A stretch of DNA of 6,465 nt, taken from contig NVRO01000046.1 in NCBI GenBank assembly GCA_002400895.1, positions 1,110 to 7,574 on the forward strand. The letters are read 5' to 3'. A program made the translations under genes and the position numbers. The notes below the pieces were generated by a model that saw only the letters and a program-made list of their open reading frames with translations, did not search any database and was not told the DNA's origin. This document shows positions 6,442 to 6,465 of this stretch, piece after piece (position 1 is the stretch's first letter; each line of letters starts with the position of its first letter). This DNA comes from Planctomycetota bacterium. GTDB taxonomy: Bacteria > Planctomycetota > UBA1135.

Positions 6442-6465
6442 GCCGGAGTGGCGGAATCGGCAGAC
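6442..6465 (+). tRNA. tRNA-Leu, 5' end only (runs off the right edge)
   Basis: The last 24 nt read as the acceptor 5' strand GCCGGAG, T8, G9, then a D-arm beginning GCGGAA with the invariant GG (6459-6460) and the AGAC that closes the D-arm. This start (GCCGGAGTGGCGGAAT, with GGCAGAC at its end) is characteristic of bacterial class II tRNA-Leu. The anticodon, variable arm and 3' end lie outside, so the isoacceptor is unknown. Same strand as the operon, 32 nt after its last gene. Confidence 0.8.

Noticed and set aside
1..6465. A new multi-gene system, mobile element or CRISPR array
   Set aside because: All genes but one belong to well-known families in a normal order and all are intact. There are no transposase or integrase genes, no regularly spaced repeats, and no shift in base composition.

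Overview
The window holds the greater part of a bacterial type II fatty-acid synthesis (FAS II) operon, all on the + strand. In order it reads: 3' end of plsX, fabH, fabD, fabG, acpP and fabF, then a small unrecognised helical protein (107 aa), a eukaryote-style (UAP1/UDPGP family) nucleotide-sugar pyrophosphorylase, and the first 24 nt of a tRNA-Leu at the right edge. No mobile element, CRISPR array, phage gene or broken gene is visible. The longest gene-free stretch is the 97 nt in front of acpP.

Organism: the gene order is common in many bacteria, but three features together point to the PVC superphylum, most likely Planctomycetota. These are a bacterial UAP1-type UDPGP protein of about 460 aa, a FabD with the elbow GLSLGEY instead of GHSLGEY, and weak Shine-Dalgarno signals before most genes. 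This assignment is an inference from remembered family traits; no search was run. Base composition is moderately GC-rich and even across the window, with no sign of recent transfer.

Layout: 1-324 plsX tail; 325-1308 fabH (GTG start, strong SD inside the plsX end); 1302-2255 fabD (overlaps fabH by 7 nt); 2268-3017 fabG; 3018-3114 a C-rich leader with a perfect hairpin and a weak promoter-like box; 3115-3354 acpP (GTG); 3395-4654 fabF; 4655-4689 a short gap holding a perfect 7-bp hairpin; 4690-5013 the 107-aa unknown (GTG); 5021-6409 the UDPGP-family enzyme; 6415-6438 a stem-loop; 6442 to the edge, tRNA-Leu.

How the genes work together: FabD loads malonyl onto ACP. FabH condenses acetyl-CoA with malonyl-ACP to start a chain, FabF elongates it, and FabG reduces the 3-keto group. 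PlsX converts finished acyl-ACP to acyl-phosphate for phospholipid synthesis. The dehydratase (FabZ/FabA) and enoyl reductase (FabI/K/L/V) are not in the window and must be encoded elsewhere. The downstream pyrophosphorylase makes a UDP-sugar, which could serve cell-envelope glycan or lipid A synthesis, but its sugar specificity cannot be read from sequence alone.

I do not see a clearly new multi-gene system. The items most worth a second look are the 107-aa protein, the altered nucleotide-binding loop of the UDPGP enzyme, and the two hairpins placed just before acpP and before the 107-aa gene.
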